The notes under the pieces are model-generated. The model was not told where the DNA came from. It made no database searches and saw only the letters and a list, made by a program, of their open reading frames with translations. A stretch of DNA of 64,000 nucleotides from assembly GCA_016933695.1 (NCBI GenBank), contig JAFGAL010000002.1, positions 124,001 to 188,000 of the forward strand. Reading direction: 5' to 3'. Made by a program: the position numbers and the translations under genes. This document shows, piece after piece, positions 23,867-32,699 of this stretch. Numbering within the stretch: the stretch's first letter is position 1; each line of letters begins with the position of its first letter. The DNA comes from Candidatus Zixiibacteriota bacterium. GTDB lineage: Bacteria > Zixibacteria > MSB-5A5 > GN15 > PGXB01.

Positions 23867-26203
23867 TTATTCGTTCACAACTTCTTTTTTCGTTTCAGCC
23901 GTGGCGACCTGCATCGCCGGAAACAGCCGCTTCTGCGATACTATGAATATCGCAGGCAATAACAACATCGTCACTGCGCCGGAAACCATCATGATCGCGA
24001 AGAAGAACGAGCCGACCGTTATGTACGGCACCAGCGACGAGAAAAACATCGGGACGAATCCGATCGCGATCACCAGCACGTTGCGGCTGATGGCGCGCGC
24101 CAGTCCCTCGAACATTTCGGGGAAGGTTTGTTTGAAATCCCCGGTTTTTTCGTGGATATATTTAGACCGCTTGATAAAGTGAATGGCGAAGTCGATCGAT
24201 AAACCCAATGTCAGCGACGACAACACCGCCACCGGCATGTCGTATGGCTTGCCAATATATCCAATTGCGCCGTAAATCGCCATGATCGTGATCGACAACG
24301 GCAACATCGAGATCAGTCCCAATAGCGGCGACCGGAACAGGAACACCATCATGATAAACACAACCGCGAAGGAACTCAGCAGGGCCGAGCGCATCCCACC
24401 GACCATTTTCTCCTGCCATACGACGTTGACATAGGGCAATCCCGCCCAGTGCATACTCATCTCAGTCGGCGGCGGATTTTCGGCGAAATATGTCTCGGCA
24501 TCTTTCACCACCGACATCACCGAGTTGTTGTCTCCCTCGCGCATTTGCACCCAAACATTGACCTTGTCATAATCCTGCGTGACGAACTTGAACAAGTCAT
24601 CGGGATTGCCGCCGGAAATCTCGAACAGGAACAGGTTCTGCGCGACCTCATCCTGGTTGTCCGGGATGGCGTTCATCGCCGGATCGGCATCGAACAACTC
24701 ATACCGCACCTTCTTGACAATATCCGTCAGGCCGGTGGTCGAACCGACGATGCGGTTCTTTTCGAGATGCCGTTGCATCTGTTCGATATAGCGCAGGGTC
24801 TCGGGATTCTTCATGGCATCTGGTTCGTCGCTTTCGAAAACCAGATAATTCATGTAGGTTCCCGCGAGATGCTGGTTGAGTTTGACATCCGCAATGCGCA
24901 GGGGATGGTCTCTCTTGAACCATTTGACCGGATTGTCGTTGACCTCGATCAGGCTCAAACCAATTGCCGCGACCACGACCACGACCGCCGATCCGAACAA
25001 AATCCCCTTGTAGTGACGGGCACTGAAATTCCGAAAGACATGCATCAGGCGCGACAACGGACCGTGCTCGTCATCCGCTTTCCCGAATTTCCGCAGGGAT
25101 TTGTCCGAAATCAGCACCGCATACGCCGGGTTAAACGTGATCGACAGGAACCACGCCACGAATATACCGAACGCCACGAAAACACCAAACACCCGCACCG
25201 GCGGGATCGGTGTCAGCGCCAGCGAGACAAAGCCAACAATAGTCGTGACGGAGGTAAACAGCATCGGGATGAATAAATCGCCGATAGTGGCCTTGATCGT
25301 GGATTTCTTATGTTTGTACTTCTGGTACCGATCGTGGAATTCCGAGATAATATGAATCGAGTTCAGCACCGCGATCGGTATCAAAAAGATCGGGATCATC
25401 GAACTCATGATATGCACCGTGTTGCCGGTGAGAATCAACAGCCCCATCGCCCAGATCACCGAGACCACCGCAACGATCATCGGCGCGATGACAATCTTGA
25501 GATTGCGGAAAAACATCAGCATTAAAAGCAGAATAATAATCCCGGCCAGTGGTGCGCTAATCGCCATCTGCTTGAACATCTCGGTGCCGAAACTGTCCTC
25601 GGCAACCGGCAGACCCGCGATGAAATACTCTTCACCGCGCGAGTGACGGTCGATAATCTCCTGAATCTCGCCGGCGATACGATGTGACATGTTCTTCGAC
25701 TCGATCGGAATAAACATGGCAATCGCCTTGCCATCATCGGAGGCCAGCTTGCCGCGCAGAATCGGGTTTTCTTTGATACGACTTAAGATGTATTGGGCCT
25801 GCTGGTCATTCTCCGGGGCTTCATCGAGAAGAGTCTTGACCGTGAGAATGCCGTCGGTCTGCTTGATATCGTCCACCATCGAAGGCGCCAGAATATCATC
25901 GGCGATCACGCCGTCGATATCGGCCACTTCATCTATAATATTGTAGACATCGGTCAACTGTTGTTTGGTAAACGCTCCCTTTTCATCGACCACGCCAACC
26001 GCGATAAAATCATATATGGAAAACGTCTCCTTGACTTCGTGGTCGAACAGGCGTACCGGCTCGTCGGCTTCGAGCATGTTTTCCGGGTCGGTGTCGATTT
26101 TGATGTTGGGAAGCTGGGCGGCAAAAAAGGCGGTAATAAGGACCACCGACACAATCACCGTCCAGGGATGGTTAATTGCAAATTCCGTAAAAAACCGTTT
26201 CAT
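23867..26203 (-). CDS. RND/MMPL superfamily exporter (HpnN-like permease)
   Basis: 778 residues in two homologous halves: TM1 at 13-31, a periplasmic loop of about 180 residues, five helices, then the pattern again. Family marks are IDTDPENMLEADEPVRLFD after TM1, the sterol-sensing-like block IPIFLIPIAVLNSIHIISEF in half one, and TLGLSIDFAIHFIKRSK in half two. The intramembrane acidic residue is present only in the second half; the first has Asn. This is the predicted-exporter group that moves lipids such as hopanoids. It heads the operon with the LolA-like, barrel and YgaP-like genes. AAGGA precedes the ATG. The substrate is unknown. Confidence 0.9.
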   Translation of the reverse strand: MKRFFTEFAINHPWTVIVSVVLITAFFAAQLPNIKIDTDPENMLEADEPVRLFDHEVKETFSIYDFIAVGVVDEKGAFTKQQLTDVYNIIDEVADIDGVIADDILAPSMVDDIKQTDGILTVKTLLDEAPENDQQAQYILSRIKENPILRGKLASDDGKAIAMFIPIESKNMSHRIAGEIQEIIDRHSRGEEYFIAGLPVAEDSFGTEMFKQMAISAPLAGIIILLLMLMFFRNLKIVIAPMIVAVVSVIWAMGLLILTGNTVHIMSSMIPIFLIPIAVLNSIHIISEFHDRYQKYKHKKSTIKATIGDLFIPMLFTSVTTIVGFVSLALTPIPPVRVFGVFVAFGIFVAWFLSITFNPAYAVLISDKSLRKFGKADDEHGPLSRLMHVFRNFSARHYKGILFGSAVVVVVAAIGLSLIEVNDNPVKWFKRDHPLRIADVKLNQHLAGTYMNYLVFESDEPDAMKNPETLRYIEQMQRHLEKNRIVGSTTGLTDIVKKVRYELFDADPAMNAIPDNQDEVAQNLFLFEISGGNPDDLFKFVTQDYDKVNVWVQMREGDNNSVMSVVKDAETYFAENPPPTEMSMHWAGLPYVNVVWQEKMVGGMRSALLSSFAVVFIMMVFLFRSPLLGLISMLPLSITIMAIYGAIGYIGKPYDMPVAVLSSLTLGLSIDFAIHFIKRSKYIHEKTGDFKQTFPEMFEGLARAISRNVLVIAIGFVPMFFSSLVPYITVGSFFFAIMMVSGAVTMLLLPAIFIVSQKRLFPAMQVATAETKKEVVNE

Positions 26204-26360
26204 CAGTCAAATCCTTTCTCGATTCTTATGATTTACCCCTTTAGATAGGATTAGCCCGCAAACGATTCAAAAAAAGATCAAAAGACTCGACAATCTCGCA
26301 TATCGTTGCCGGACAACATGATGCGATCATGTCATAAAGGTGTAAATGGGGTTCATATAA

Positions 26361-26383
26361 AAGAAAAAGGCCCGGATGGGCCT
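26361..26383 (-). terminator. intrinsic terminator after the second anti-sigma gene
   Basis: On the minus strand AGGCCC, ATCC loop, GGGCCT is followed by TTTTCTTTT. It lies 47 bases after the stop of the anti-sigma gene and before the RND operon. Confidence 0.8.
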
Positions 26384-26429
26384 GTGTTGTCTATTATATA
26401 GATGATTTTGGTCGATTACAGATCGACAG

Positions 26430-26684
26430 CTACGTCTTTTTACCGCCGAATTTCTTCTCCCAGCGGCGTCGAAGCGCGTCGCTGAGTTTCGCTTCCAGCT
26501 CTTTCGGTAGCGGTTCCGGTTTGCCTTCGCGGCACAACACGACGGTTTGTTTGAGCGAATCGACCATCAACCGGCAGTTGCGGCATTCTTTCAGATGCGC
26601 TTCGAGTTCAGCGCAAAGGGCGCCGTCCAGTTCGCCGTCGACATAATCGCAAATCTGCTGTATCTGTTTGTCACACTTACTCAT
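26430..26684 (-). CDS. zf-HC2 anti-sigma factor, soluble type
   Basis: 84 residues. ICDYVDGELDG followed by HLKECRNC gives the HxxxCxxC zinc motif of anti-sigma factors, with an additional His/Cys-bearing first helix. Unlike the pair at 11 kb it has no membrane segment; the C-terminus is a charged helix (LEAKLSDALRRRWEKKF). Soluble ZAS proteins of this size often respond to redox state, which is a hypothesis here. ATG 26684 overlaps the sigma gene by 8 bases. Confidence 0.85.
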   Translation of the reverse strand: MSKCDKQIQQICDYVDGELDGALCAELEAHLKECRNCRLMVDSLKQTVVLCREGKPEPLPKELEAKLSDALRRRWEKKFGGKKT

Positions 26685-27255
26685 GGACACGCTCCCGGAA
26701 GACATCTTCCAGTTTCTCTCTCAGTGCCAGTCGCGCCCGCAAAATGCGGGATTTGGTTGCCGGAAGGCTCAGTTTCAGCATCTCGGCAACCTCGTTGACC
26801 GACATCTCTTCCATATAGCGCAGGACGAACGGCGTGCTGTATTTGATCGGCATATCCGCCAGCGCTTTTTCGATGATTTCCTGCAGTTGCTTGTTCTCGA
26901 ACACCTGGTGCGGGTCGCCCCATTCGAACAGCTCGTCGACATCCGATGAATGCCCGCTCGGAAGGTATTCCTCGATTGGCTTGAGCGGCATCCGCTTGCC
27001 TTTGCCGGCATGTGCCCGCACGTTGTTGAGGGCAATCGTATACAGCCAGGTTCCGAACGACGATTCCATCCGGAACTTGTCGATATTGTCAATGGCTTTG
27101 AGAAAAGTTTCCTGCACGATATCTTCCGCGTCTTCCCGGTTGCCGGTCAATTTGAGCGCCAGCCGGTATACTTTATCCTTATGCCCGGCGATCAGGGTGT
27201 TAAAGGCGTTAAAGTCGCCCCCCTGCGCCAGCTGTATCAATTTCCTCTCAATCAT
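26677..27255 (-). CDS. ECF-type RNA polymerase sigma factor (second in window)
   Basis: 192 residues: region 2 with NREDAEDIVQETFLKAIDNI and FGTWLYTIALNNVRAHA, a linker of about 30 residues, and region 4 with MPIKYSTPFVLRYMEEMSVN, EVAEMLKLSLPATKSRILRAR. Short region 2-4 architecture as in ECF sigma factors. Overlaps its anti-sigma gene by 8 bases. No strong ribosome site is seen before the ATG. The likely regulon includes the nearby envelope genes, but no shared promoter motif could be shown. Confidence 0.92.
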   Translation of the reverse strand: MIERKLIQLAQGGDFNAFNTLIAGHKDKVYRLALKLTGNREDAEDIVQETFLKAIDNIDKFRMESSFGTWLYTIALNNVRAHAGKGKRMPLKPIEEYLPSGHSSDVDELFEWGDPHQVFENKQLQEIIEKALADMPIKYSTPFVLRYMEEMSVNEVAEMLKLSLPATKSRILRARLALREKLEDVFRERVHE

Positions 27256-27364
27256 ATTAGATGGGAATATATCGAAAAGGATTCAGAAAAACAAGCCGGA
27301 GGCTTGCGGGATGTGATATATATAATGAAAGAACGTGGACAGAATGTCGAAATTAACCCAATCG

Positions 27365-27389
27365 CCGGGCAGGGGGTGGACCTGCCCGG
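27365..27389. terminator. 9-bp hairpin downstream of the S41 peptidase gene
   Basis: CCGGGCAGG (27365-27373) and CCTGCCCGG (27381-27389) pair perfectly around a 7-base loop, 52 bases beyond the peptidase stop. A T-run is lacking, so termination is only suggested. Confidence 0.4.
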
Positions 27390-27441
27390 ATGCGATTGGT
27401 TACCACCAGTATACCCTCAACGGGTTTCTGTAACCCCCTTA

Positions 27442-28824
27442 TTACTTTTTCTCTTCCGCGCCTATGGGCGAACGGTCGGTATGTCCGTCGTCGTACAGCC
27501 CGATCAGCGCAACCGGATTGCCGTCACCGTCCATTTCGACTTTCAGCCGGAAATACGGAATATCCTTGAATACGAAAGTATCCTCCGACATCGCGACCAT
27601 CGGATACGGCAACCGACCCTCGCGCTGATACACCAGCTCGCCGTTTTCGTACCTGATGGTGCGGGGACCGTACACCCCGGCGTATTTCTGCATGACGGCA
27701 TGATCGATCACCGCCGGCGCATGCAACGCCTCCAAATTGGCGATTGTCCAGGTGAGTCCGGCGATCAGGTTTTCCTCGGTAGTGTTTTGCAAAATCGCCT
27801 TGAGTGCTTCGATATGGGCAACGTCCAGCGCCTGCTCCGCCGGGGTCTCGATATGCGGCGCAATACCGGTTCCCTCCCAGTTGGTTCCGGTAATGGGATT
27901 TATGGCCCGGCCAAACGGCACCGACATCACGACATGTAGGTTATCGAACGCATGCCGTTCGACCGGGTGAGCACCGCCACCCGTGGTTTCGCCCACGACG
28001 GTGGCACGTTTCATGTTTTTCAGGTTGTACGTGAACTCTTCGGCGCCGGAAAACGTATAGTCACTGGTTAGAATAAAAATCGGGACGTCGACCATCTTAT
28101 TCCCATCGACATACTCCTGCGTCCAGAACTGCACGATGGAATCGGTCTGACGGACATAGAAACTGTTGAGATGCTGTTTGTCGTTGAAGAAATACGATGA
28201 TATGAGTTGTATCATCGACGGGGACCCGCCGCCGTTCTGACGCAGGTCGAAAATCAACGCATTGCAGTTGCCCAGGAATTTCATCGCCGCTATCGCCGTC
28301 TCTCCCGCTATGGACGCGTCGGTGAATGCACGCAGGTCGAGATATCCGACGTTTCCGGTCAGTCGTTCCAATTTGTAGAATCCGTAATTATCGTAGGCCT
28401 GGCGCCGCAGTAATTCCTTGCGTTGATCATCGGTCAGGCTGTCGGTATTGGCGAATTTGAGAACTTCATCACTGGCATAGCGAACCCACAGATGTTTGTC
28501 ATGACACACTTCAAGCAGGTCATTGGTCAACACTTCACAAAACTGCGCCTGGTCGGTCAGGGTGTCATACGCCTTGTCTTGCATCCGTTTCCGTACGTAT
28601 TTTTCCATGTCTTTGGCGACGTCGGGAAAGACGTAGATAGTGTTGAACTTCGCGGTGACACTGTCAATAATGGCGGCGCGCATGGCGGCATCGATTTGGG
28701 GAATGTCCGCCGGTGATTGCGCCTGAATGGTTTTCGCAACAAAAACCAAAAGGGCGGTTAGAATCAGGGTCGCGATGACAATACGCGTCACCTCCCTGTG
28801 TTGTGAACATGAGCGGCTGTTCAT
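27442..28824 (-). CDS. exported S41 family (TSPc) peptidase
   Basis: 460 residues with a signal sequence (IVIATLILTALLVFVAKTIQAQ). Residues 45-140 are the helical N-domain of interphotoreceptor-retinoid-binding/S41 proteins (AAIIDSVTAKFNTIYVFPDV). The TSPc core has GYLDLRAF, ALIFDLRQNGGGSPSMIQLI, and the nucleophile loop LTSDYTFSGAEEFTYNLK with Ser in FSGAEE. The C-terminal 80 residues form a DUF3471-like barrel (YAGVYGPRTIRYENGELVYQ). There is no PDZ domain, which separates it from CtpA. AGGAG lies 7 bases before the ATG. Predicted periplasmic serine protease. Confidence 0.88.
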   Translation of the reverse strand: MNSRSCSQHREVTRIVIATLILTALLVFVAKTIQAQSPADIPQIDAAMRAAIIDSVTAKFNTIYVFPDVAKDMEKYVRKRMQDKAYDTLTDQAQFCEVLTNDLLEVCHDKHLWVRYASDEVLKFANTDSLTDDQRKELLRRQAYDNYGFYKLERLTGNVGYLDLRAFTDASIAGETAIAAMKFLGNCNALIFDLRQNGGGSPSMIQLISSYFFNDKQHLNSFYVRQTDSIVQFWTQEYVDGNKMVDVPIFILTSDYTFSGAEEFTYNLKNMKRATVVGETTGGGAHPVERHAFDNLHVVMSVPFGRAINPITGTNWEGTGIAPHIETPAEQALDVAHIEALKAILQNTTEENLIAGLTWTIANLEALHAPAVIDHAVMQKYAGVYGPRTIRYENGELVYQREGRLPYPMVAMSEDTFVFKDIPYFRLKVEMDGDGNPVALIGLYDDGHTDRSPIGAEEKK

Positions 28825-28834
28825 AATACAACTC

Positions 28835-29830
28835 CTATGGTTCCGGTGGATTTTCCTCCCGGGGATATTTCCAGTTTGTTAATTCAAGCTTCATGCTGAT
28901 GGTATTTCGACGGTATCTCGCCGATCGATCATCCGGGCCGTTATTGTCGACAAAACCAAACTGACGATACAGTCGCTCCGCGATTTTAAGTTTGGGGCTG
29001 GTATGGAGTATCACGGTCCGGGCGCCCGACTCCCGGGCTTTTTCGATCGCTGTCACCGTCAGTTTCTTCCCGGCCTGTTTTCCCCGCGCCTTCGCGGTGA
29101 CGCCCATTTTCATCAGTTCAAAGGATGTGTCGTCAATTTTCATCAGGGCGGCTGTCCCGACAATATCGTCATCGAGTTTGGCGAAAAAGATAAATCCGCC
29201 GTTTTGTATAATTCGGCCTTCCGGATCGGCAAGCATCTCTTCGTCATGCGGTTCGACCTTAAAGTATGACTCCAACCACTCCCGATTCAGCAAGGCGAAG
29301 TGTTTTTTGTATTTCGGTTGATACGCGATGATTTCGATTTCGGCATACTGGCGATGTTTGATTCTGTTCCGGACACGATCATACATCCCGCATTGCGCCA
29401 GCGACAACTCCATCTGGTCCAGCCCGGCAAGGATATCCATTCCGGATTCGCGAATTAAGTTCATTGTCTCCGATGAGATATCATCCCATACCGGCTGTAA
29501 TTCCGAGGCAATCCGTCGCCCTTTCGCAGTCAGGCCCAGTAATCGCCGCCGCTCATCCTTGTCGTCTTTATGAGAGGAAATCAACCCGGCCTTCAGCATT
29601 GCGCCGCCGATTTGATTGATGGCCGGGTGAGTCAAGCCGAGATCTTTGGCAATATCGGTGATACTCATCGGGGAGGTTTGATTAAGCAGATACAATACCG
29701 GAAACCAGCGCGGTTTAAAATCGACTGCCTGTTCGCGGTAAATTTGGGTGACATCTTTCATCAGGTGTTCTGAAAGCCGCCGCAGACGACTGGCAAAGGC
29801 CAACGGGCCTAATTGCGTGATTATATCCAT
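28835..29830 (-). CDS. MarR-type regulator fused to GNAT acetyltransferase
   Basis: 331 residues. Residues 1-150 are a MarR winged helix (SPMSITDIAKDLGLTHPAIN, DDKDERRRLLGLTAKGRRIA). Residues 165-320 are a GNAT domain with the acetyl-CoA loop KARGKQAGKKL and the late helix KIAERLYRQFGFV. Such fusions are known in bacteria and couple sensing or modification of a small molecule to regulation. The start at 29830 is chosen because the MarR fold begins there and GGGA lies close; a frame extension of 14 residues is unlikely. A 12-bp palindrome lies 53 bases upstream. The S41 gene follows after 10 bases. Confidence 0.85.
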   Translation of the reverse strand: MDIITQLGPLAFASRLRRLSEHLMKDVTQIYREQAVDFKPRWFPVLYLLNQTSPMSITDIAKDLGLTHPAINQIGGAMLKAGLISSHKDDKDERRRLLGLTAKGRRIASELQPVWDDISSETMNLIRESGMDILAGLDQMELSLAQCGMYDRVRNRIKHRQYAEIEIIAYQPKYKKHFALLNREWLESYFKVEPHDEEMLADPEGRIIQNGGFIFFAKLDDDIVGTAALMKIDDTSFELMKMGVTAKARGKQAGKKLTVTAIEKARESGARTVILHTSPKLKIAERLYRQFGFVDNNGPDDRSARYRRNTISMKLELTNWKYPREENPPEP

Positions 29831-29882
29831 TATATCCCGGCGTTTGATTGTGTAATCCGTCACTGGACACATCGAATATTAC

Positions 29883-29894
29883 GTAAGCGCTTAC
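29883..29894. promoter_or_regulatory. 12-bp palindrome, probable MarR operator
   Basis: GTAAGCGCTTAC is a perfect palindrome in the 245-base region between the divergent MarR-GNAT gene and hemA, where a promoter of the MarR gene would lie. Autoregulatory operators of MarR proteins are commonly at this place. Confidence 0.45.
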
Positions 29895-30024
29895 ACAATT
29901 GTTTCCGGATTTGTATTATTTGGGAGATCTGCCATATTCACTCGGCCAATTGCCGGCATACGCCTGCAAGTCATTACCATACTTAACAATAGGCTTTTCA
30001 ATTTCTATAAAAATTCTCTGTTTT

Positions 30025-30043
30025 ATGACATCTGTATGACATC
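30025..30043 (+). promoter_or_regulatory. PhoB-box-like direct repeat at the hemA promoter
   Basis: ATGACATC occurs at 30025-30032 and 30036-30043, an 11-base period. On the minus strand this reads ATGTCAT-N4-ATGTCAT, the geometry and nearly the sequence of OmpR/PhoB-family boxes. It covers the place of the -35 element for the -10 sequence TATTAT at 30062-30067, where no good -35 hexamer exists, as expected for an activator-dependent promoter. The OmpR-type regulator encoded at 32696 in this operon is the natural candidate. Confidence 0.55.
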
Positions 30044-30075
30044 CTGACAAACCGGAAATCGTATTATTTTTGCAA

Positions 30076-31380
30076 ATGAAAGATATCACATCTAATATCG
30101 CAACCATTTCGGTTCGAATCGGAAGATCGGGAATCGGCCTTCTGGAAGCGCTGACAATCTCATTCGAGCGCCGTTCCGAAAAGCTTTCCTCGCTGAAATC
30201 TGCCCTGCCGGTAGATGAGTTGGTATATATCGCAACGTGTAACCGGGTGGAATTCGTGGTGGTGTTGAAACACGGCCACAATGCGACTGCGGTTCGCAAC
30301 GGCATTCTTGATTTTTGTTTCGGGAGTGGCAGTCAGTCTACTCCCATCGATTTCGAGCCGGATCATTTCAGCCTTCGCATGGGAAGCGACGCGGTCAGGC
30401 ACCTGTTCGACGTGGCATCATCGCTGGATTCGGTCGTGGTCGGGGAGGCCCAGATTTTGGGTCAGGTGAAAGATGCCTATCAGTTCTGTCGTGATGCCGA
30501 GTTGGCCGGGCCGGTGCTGGATCGTCTGTTTGCGGCGGCCTTCAAGACCGCCAAACTGGTTCGTACGAAAACCCCAATCGGAGAGAAACCGGTTTCGATG
30601 GCATCGCTGGTCCTGGTCAAACTGAAAGATATCCTGGCGGAGAATCATGATGCCATCGTGGCGATGATCGGCTCCGGTACGATGACGGAGAAACTGGCGC
30701 GCGGGATACGTGCCAAGTTTGACAATCCCCTGCTGTTTGTCAACCGGACTCCGTCGCGGGTCGAGGAACTCGGACAGAAATACAGCGGTTCGGTGGAAAG
30801 CCTCGAACGGTTTATCGAGGGGAATTACCATCCGACCGTTATCATTTCCGCAACATCGTCACCGAATGCTATTTTCACCTGTGAGAATCTGTCCGGTATT
30901 ATTCCCTCCAGCGGATTACTATATGCGTTTGATCTCGCCATTCCCCGTGATTTTCATGCCGATATTGCCAATCTGGCCGATGTCGAGTTGTGGAACGTGG
31001 AAAGCCTGAATAGACTTTCGCGAAGCAATCGCCGCGAGCGATTCAAGATAGTCGATCAGGCCGGGATTATTATCGAAGAGCAGTTAAAGCTGTTCATGAA
31101 AAAAGAATTTTCGCAGATGATCACGCCGTTGATGCAGTCGGCGGCGGAAGAATCCCGGGATATGGCGCTGGAGAGTCTGGAACAGTTATTCGACACCAAA
31201 CTGGCGCACCTGTCGCCCGCCGACCGGGAATTGTTAAAACACTGGGGAAACAAGGCGATTTCCCGGGCGACTTTCCTTCCGGTCAAACAATTGGCCGAGG
31301 AAATAATCGATTTGGACGGTGGTCGTTCGGATTCCGATTCACAGGGCCGTCGACGTTCCGCCATTGCAGTATCTCAGTAG
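30076..31380 (+). CDS. hemA: glutamyl-tRNA reductase
   Basis: 434 residues, standard GluTR length. It reduces Glu-tRNA to glutamate-1-semialdehyde, the first step of C5 tetrapyrrole synthesis. Visible: catalytic Cys55 in YIATCNRVE, RHLFDVASSLDSVVVGEAQILGQVK, the NADPH loop MIGSGTMTEK, and the C-terminal dimerisation helices. The start may be ATG 30076 or TTG 30070; no ribosome site is present and a TATTAT -10 ends 8 bases before the ATG, so the mRNA may be nearly leaderless. First gene of the heme operon; the kinase gene starts 2 bases after its stop. Confidence 0.96.
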   Translation: MKDITSNIATISVRIGRSGIGLLEALTISFERRSEKLSSLKSALPVDELVYIATCNRVEFVVVLKHGHNATAVRNGILDFCFGSGSQSTPIDFEPDHFSLRMGSDAVRHLFDVASSLDSVVVGEAQILGQVKDAYQFCRDAELAGPVLDRLFAAAFKTAKLVRTKTPIGEKPVSMASLVLVKLKDILAENHDAIVAMIGSGTMTEKLARGIRAKFDNPLLFVNRTPSRVEELGQKYSGSVESLERFIEGNYHPTVIISATSSPNAIFTCENLSGIIPSSGLLYAFDLAIPRDFHADIANLADVELWNVESLNRLSRSNRRERFKIVDQAGIIIEEQLKLFMKKEFSQMITPLMQSAAEESRDMALESLEQLFDTKLAHLSPADRELLKHWGNKAISRATFLPVKQLAEEIIDLDGGRSDSDSQGRRRSAIAVSQ

Positions 31381-31382
31381 CA

Positions 31383-32699
31383 ATGAAATCATTATCGCTG
31401 GCTACCTCCCGCCGGGCGTTAATTCTGTTTGGCGTTCTTGCCGCAGTCTTCATGGCCCAGATGATCTGGTGGATCATTTTCCAGGTACGGACTACCGCGC
31501 AAACCAGAGACAGCCTCACTGGCGCCCTGGCCGACAAACAAACCTGTATCATTACCGTTCTCAATGGTCATTATCAGGCCATGCACGATGCCATCACCGA
31601 AAGTCTGAATGATGGTTTTTCCGTCCAGACCATCGCCAATTACGCCGCGTGGCCGTCGATTTCCGGCATTGCGGAGGACGACCACATCTCGCCGCAGGGA
31701 TTGTCCGACTCGTTGTACTATGTCTTCATCAATGAACAAGACAGCATTGTCGTTTTCCTGAACCGGGAATATCCGGGCGAGTTACTCGCGGGCAAAACCC
31801 ATTTGTACTACATCCCTCCCCCACCCGGTGAGTTGCGGGACATCACATGGGTTACCGATCGGCAGGTGGTGATTGACCCCGAGGGGGTATCTTTGATTGA
31901 AGACGAGCAGGAGCGGCATCGCCGGATGCTCACCATGGAAGGCGGCTTTTTTATCCTGCTGATTCTGCTCGGGGCATGGCTGATTTACGATGCCATGAAA
32001 CGTGCCCGCCGACTGGAGCAGGAGCATATCCTGTTCGTGCGAAGCATCACGCATGAGTTGAAAATCCCGATCAGCGCCATCAACTTGTTTCTCGACACGC
32101 TGAAACGCCGGCAATTCGATTCGTCACTGGCGCGGGAGTTGGTTCCCAAAATGAAACAGGACATCGCACGTCTCAACGACCTGATCGACAACCTGCTTCA
32201 GGTTCGCTCCCTCTGGGAGGATACGCACGCCACCCGTCGCGAAACAATCAGCATATCCGAGGAATTATCCCGCTTCGCCACGGCGATCAATGACCGGGTT
32301 CGTGCCGCCGGCGGCACGGTCAAGTACAGCTGTGAGCCGGAGTTATTCATACGCGCCGATGCGTCGGAATTGGCGCGGGTCTGGGATATCCTGGTCGACA
32401 ACTCCCTGAAATACGCCGCATCGGATCATATCGAGATTGGGATCAGTCTGCGGCGTGTTCATGACCGCGCCGAAATCGTATTCATCGACAACGGCCCCGG
32501 AGTCGCATCGGAAGACACCGAAAAGATTTTCGAACAATTTTATCGCGGTGGTGTTGGAAAGGAAAAATCGATTCCCGGAAGCGGGTTGGGATTGTATATT
32601 GCACGGGAGTTTGTCCGCCGCAACGGCGGTACCATCACCCTGCGTAACGGAAAACACGGCGGCTGTGAAGCCACCATGAAGTTCAGATTGACGAAATGA
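31383..32699 (+). CDS. membrane sensor histidine kinase embedded in the heme operon
   Basis: 438 residues. TM1 about 12-34, a periplasmic region of about 150 residues, TM2 about 187-204, then a short cytoplasmic coil and HisKA with FVRSITHELKIPISAINLFL (phospho-His 224). The ATPase domain has DNSLKYAA, DNGPGVAS and GSGLGLYIA. No HAMP or PAS domain is evident. It overlaps the regulator gene by 4 bases (ATGA) and begins 2 bases after hemA, so it is made together with heme enzymes. The ligand is unknown; heme, iron or oxygen are reasonable guesses without sequence proof. Confidence 0.92.
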   Translation: MKSLSLATSRRALILFGVLAAVFMAQMIWWIIFQVRTTAQTRDSLTGALADKQTCIITVLNGHYQAMHDAITESLNDGFSVQTIANYAAWPSISGIAEDDHISPQGLSDSLYYVFINEQDSIVVFLNREYPGELLAGKTHLYYIPPPPGELRDITWVTDRQVVIDPEGVSLIEDEQERHRRMLTMEGGFFILLILLGAWLIYDAMKRARRLEQEHILFVRSITHELKIPISAINLFLDTLKRRQFDSSLARELVPKMKQDIARLNDLIDNLLQVRSLWEDTHATRRETISISEELSRFATAINDRVRAAGGTVKYSCEPELFIRADASELARVWDILVDNSLKYAASDHIEIGISLRRVHDRAEIVFIDNGPGVASEDTEKIFEQFYRGGVGKEKSIPGSGLGLYIAREFVRRNGGTITLRNGKHGGCEATMKFRLTK

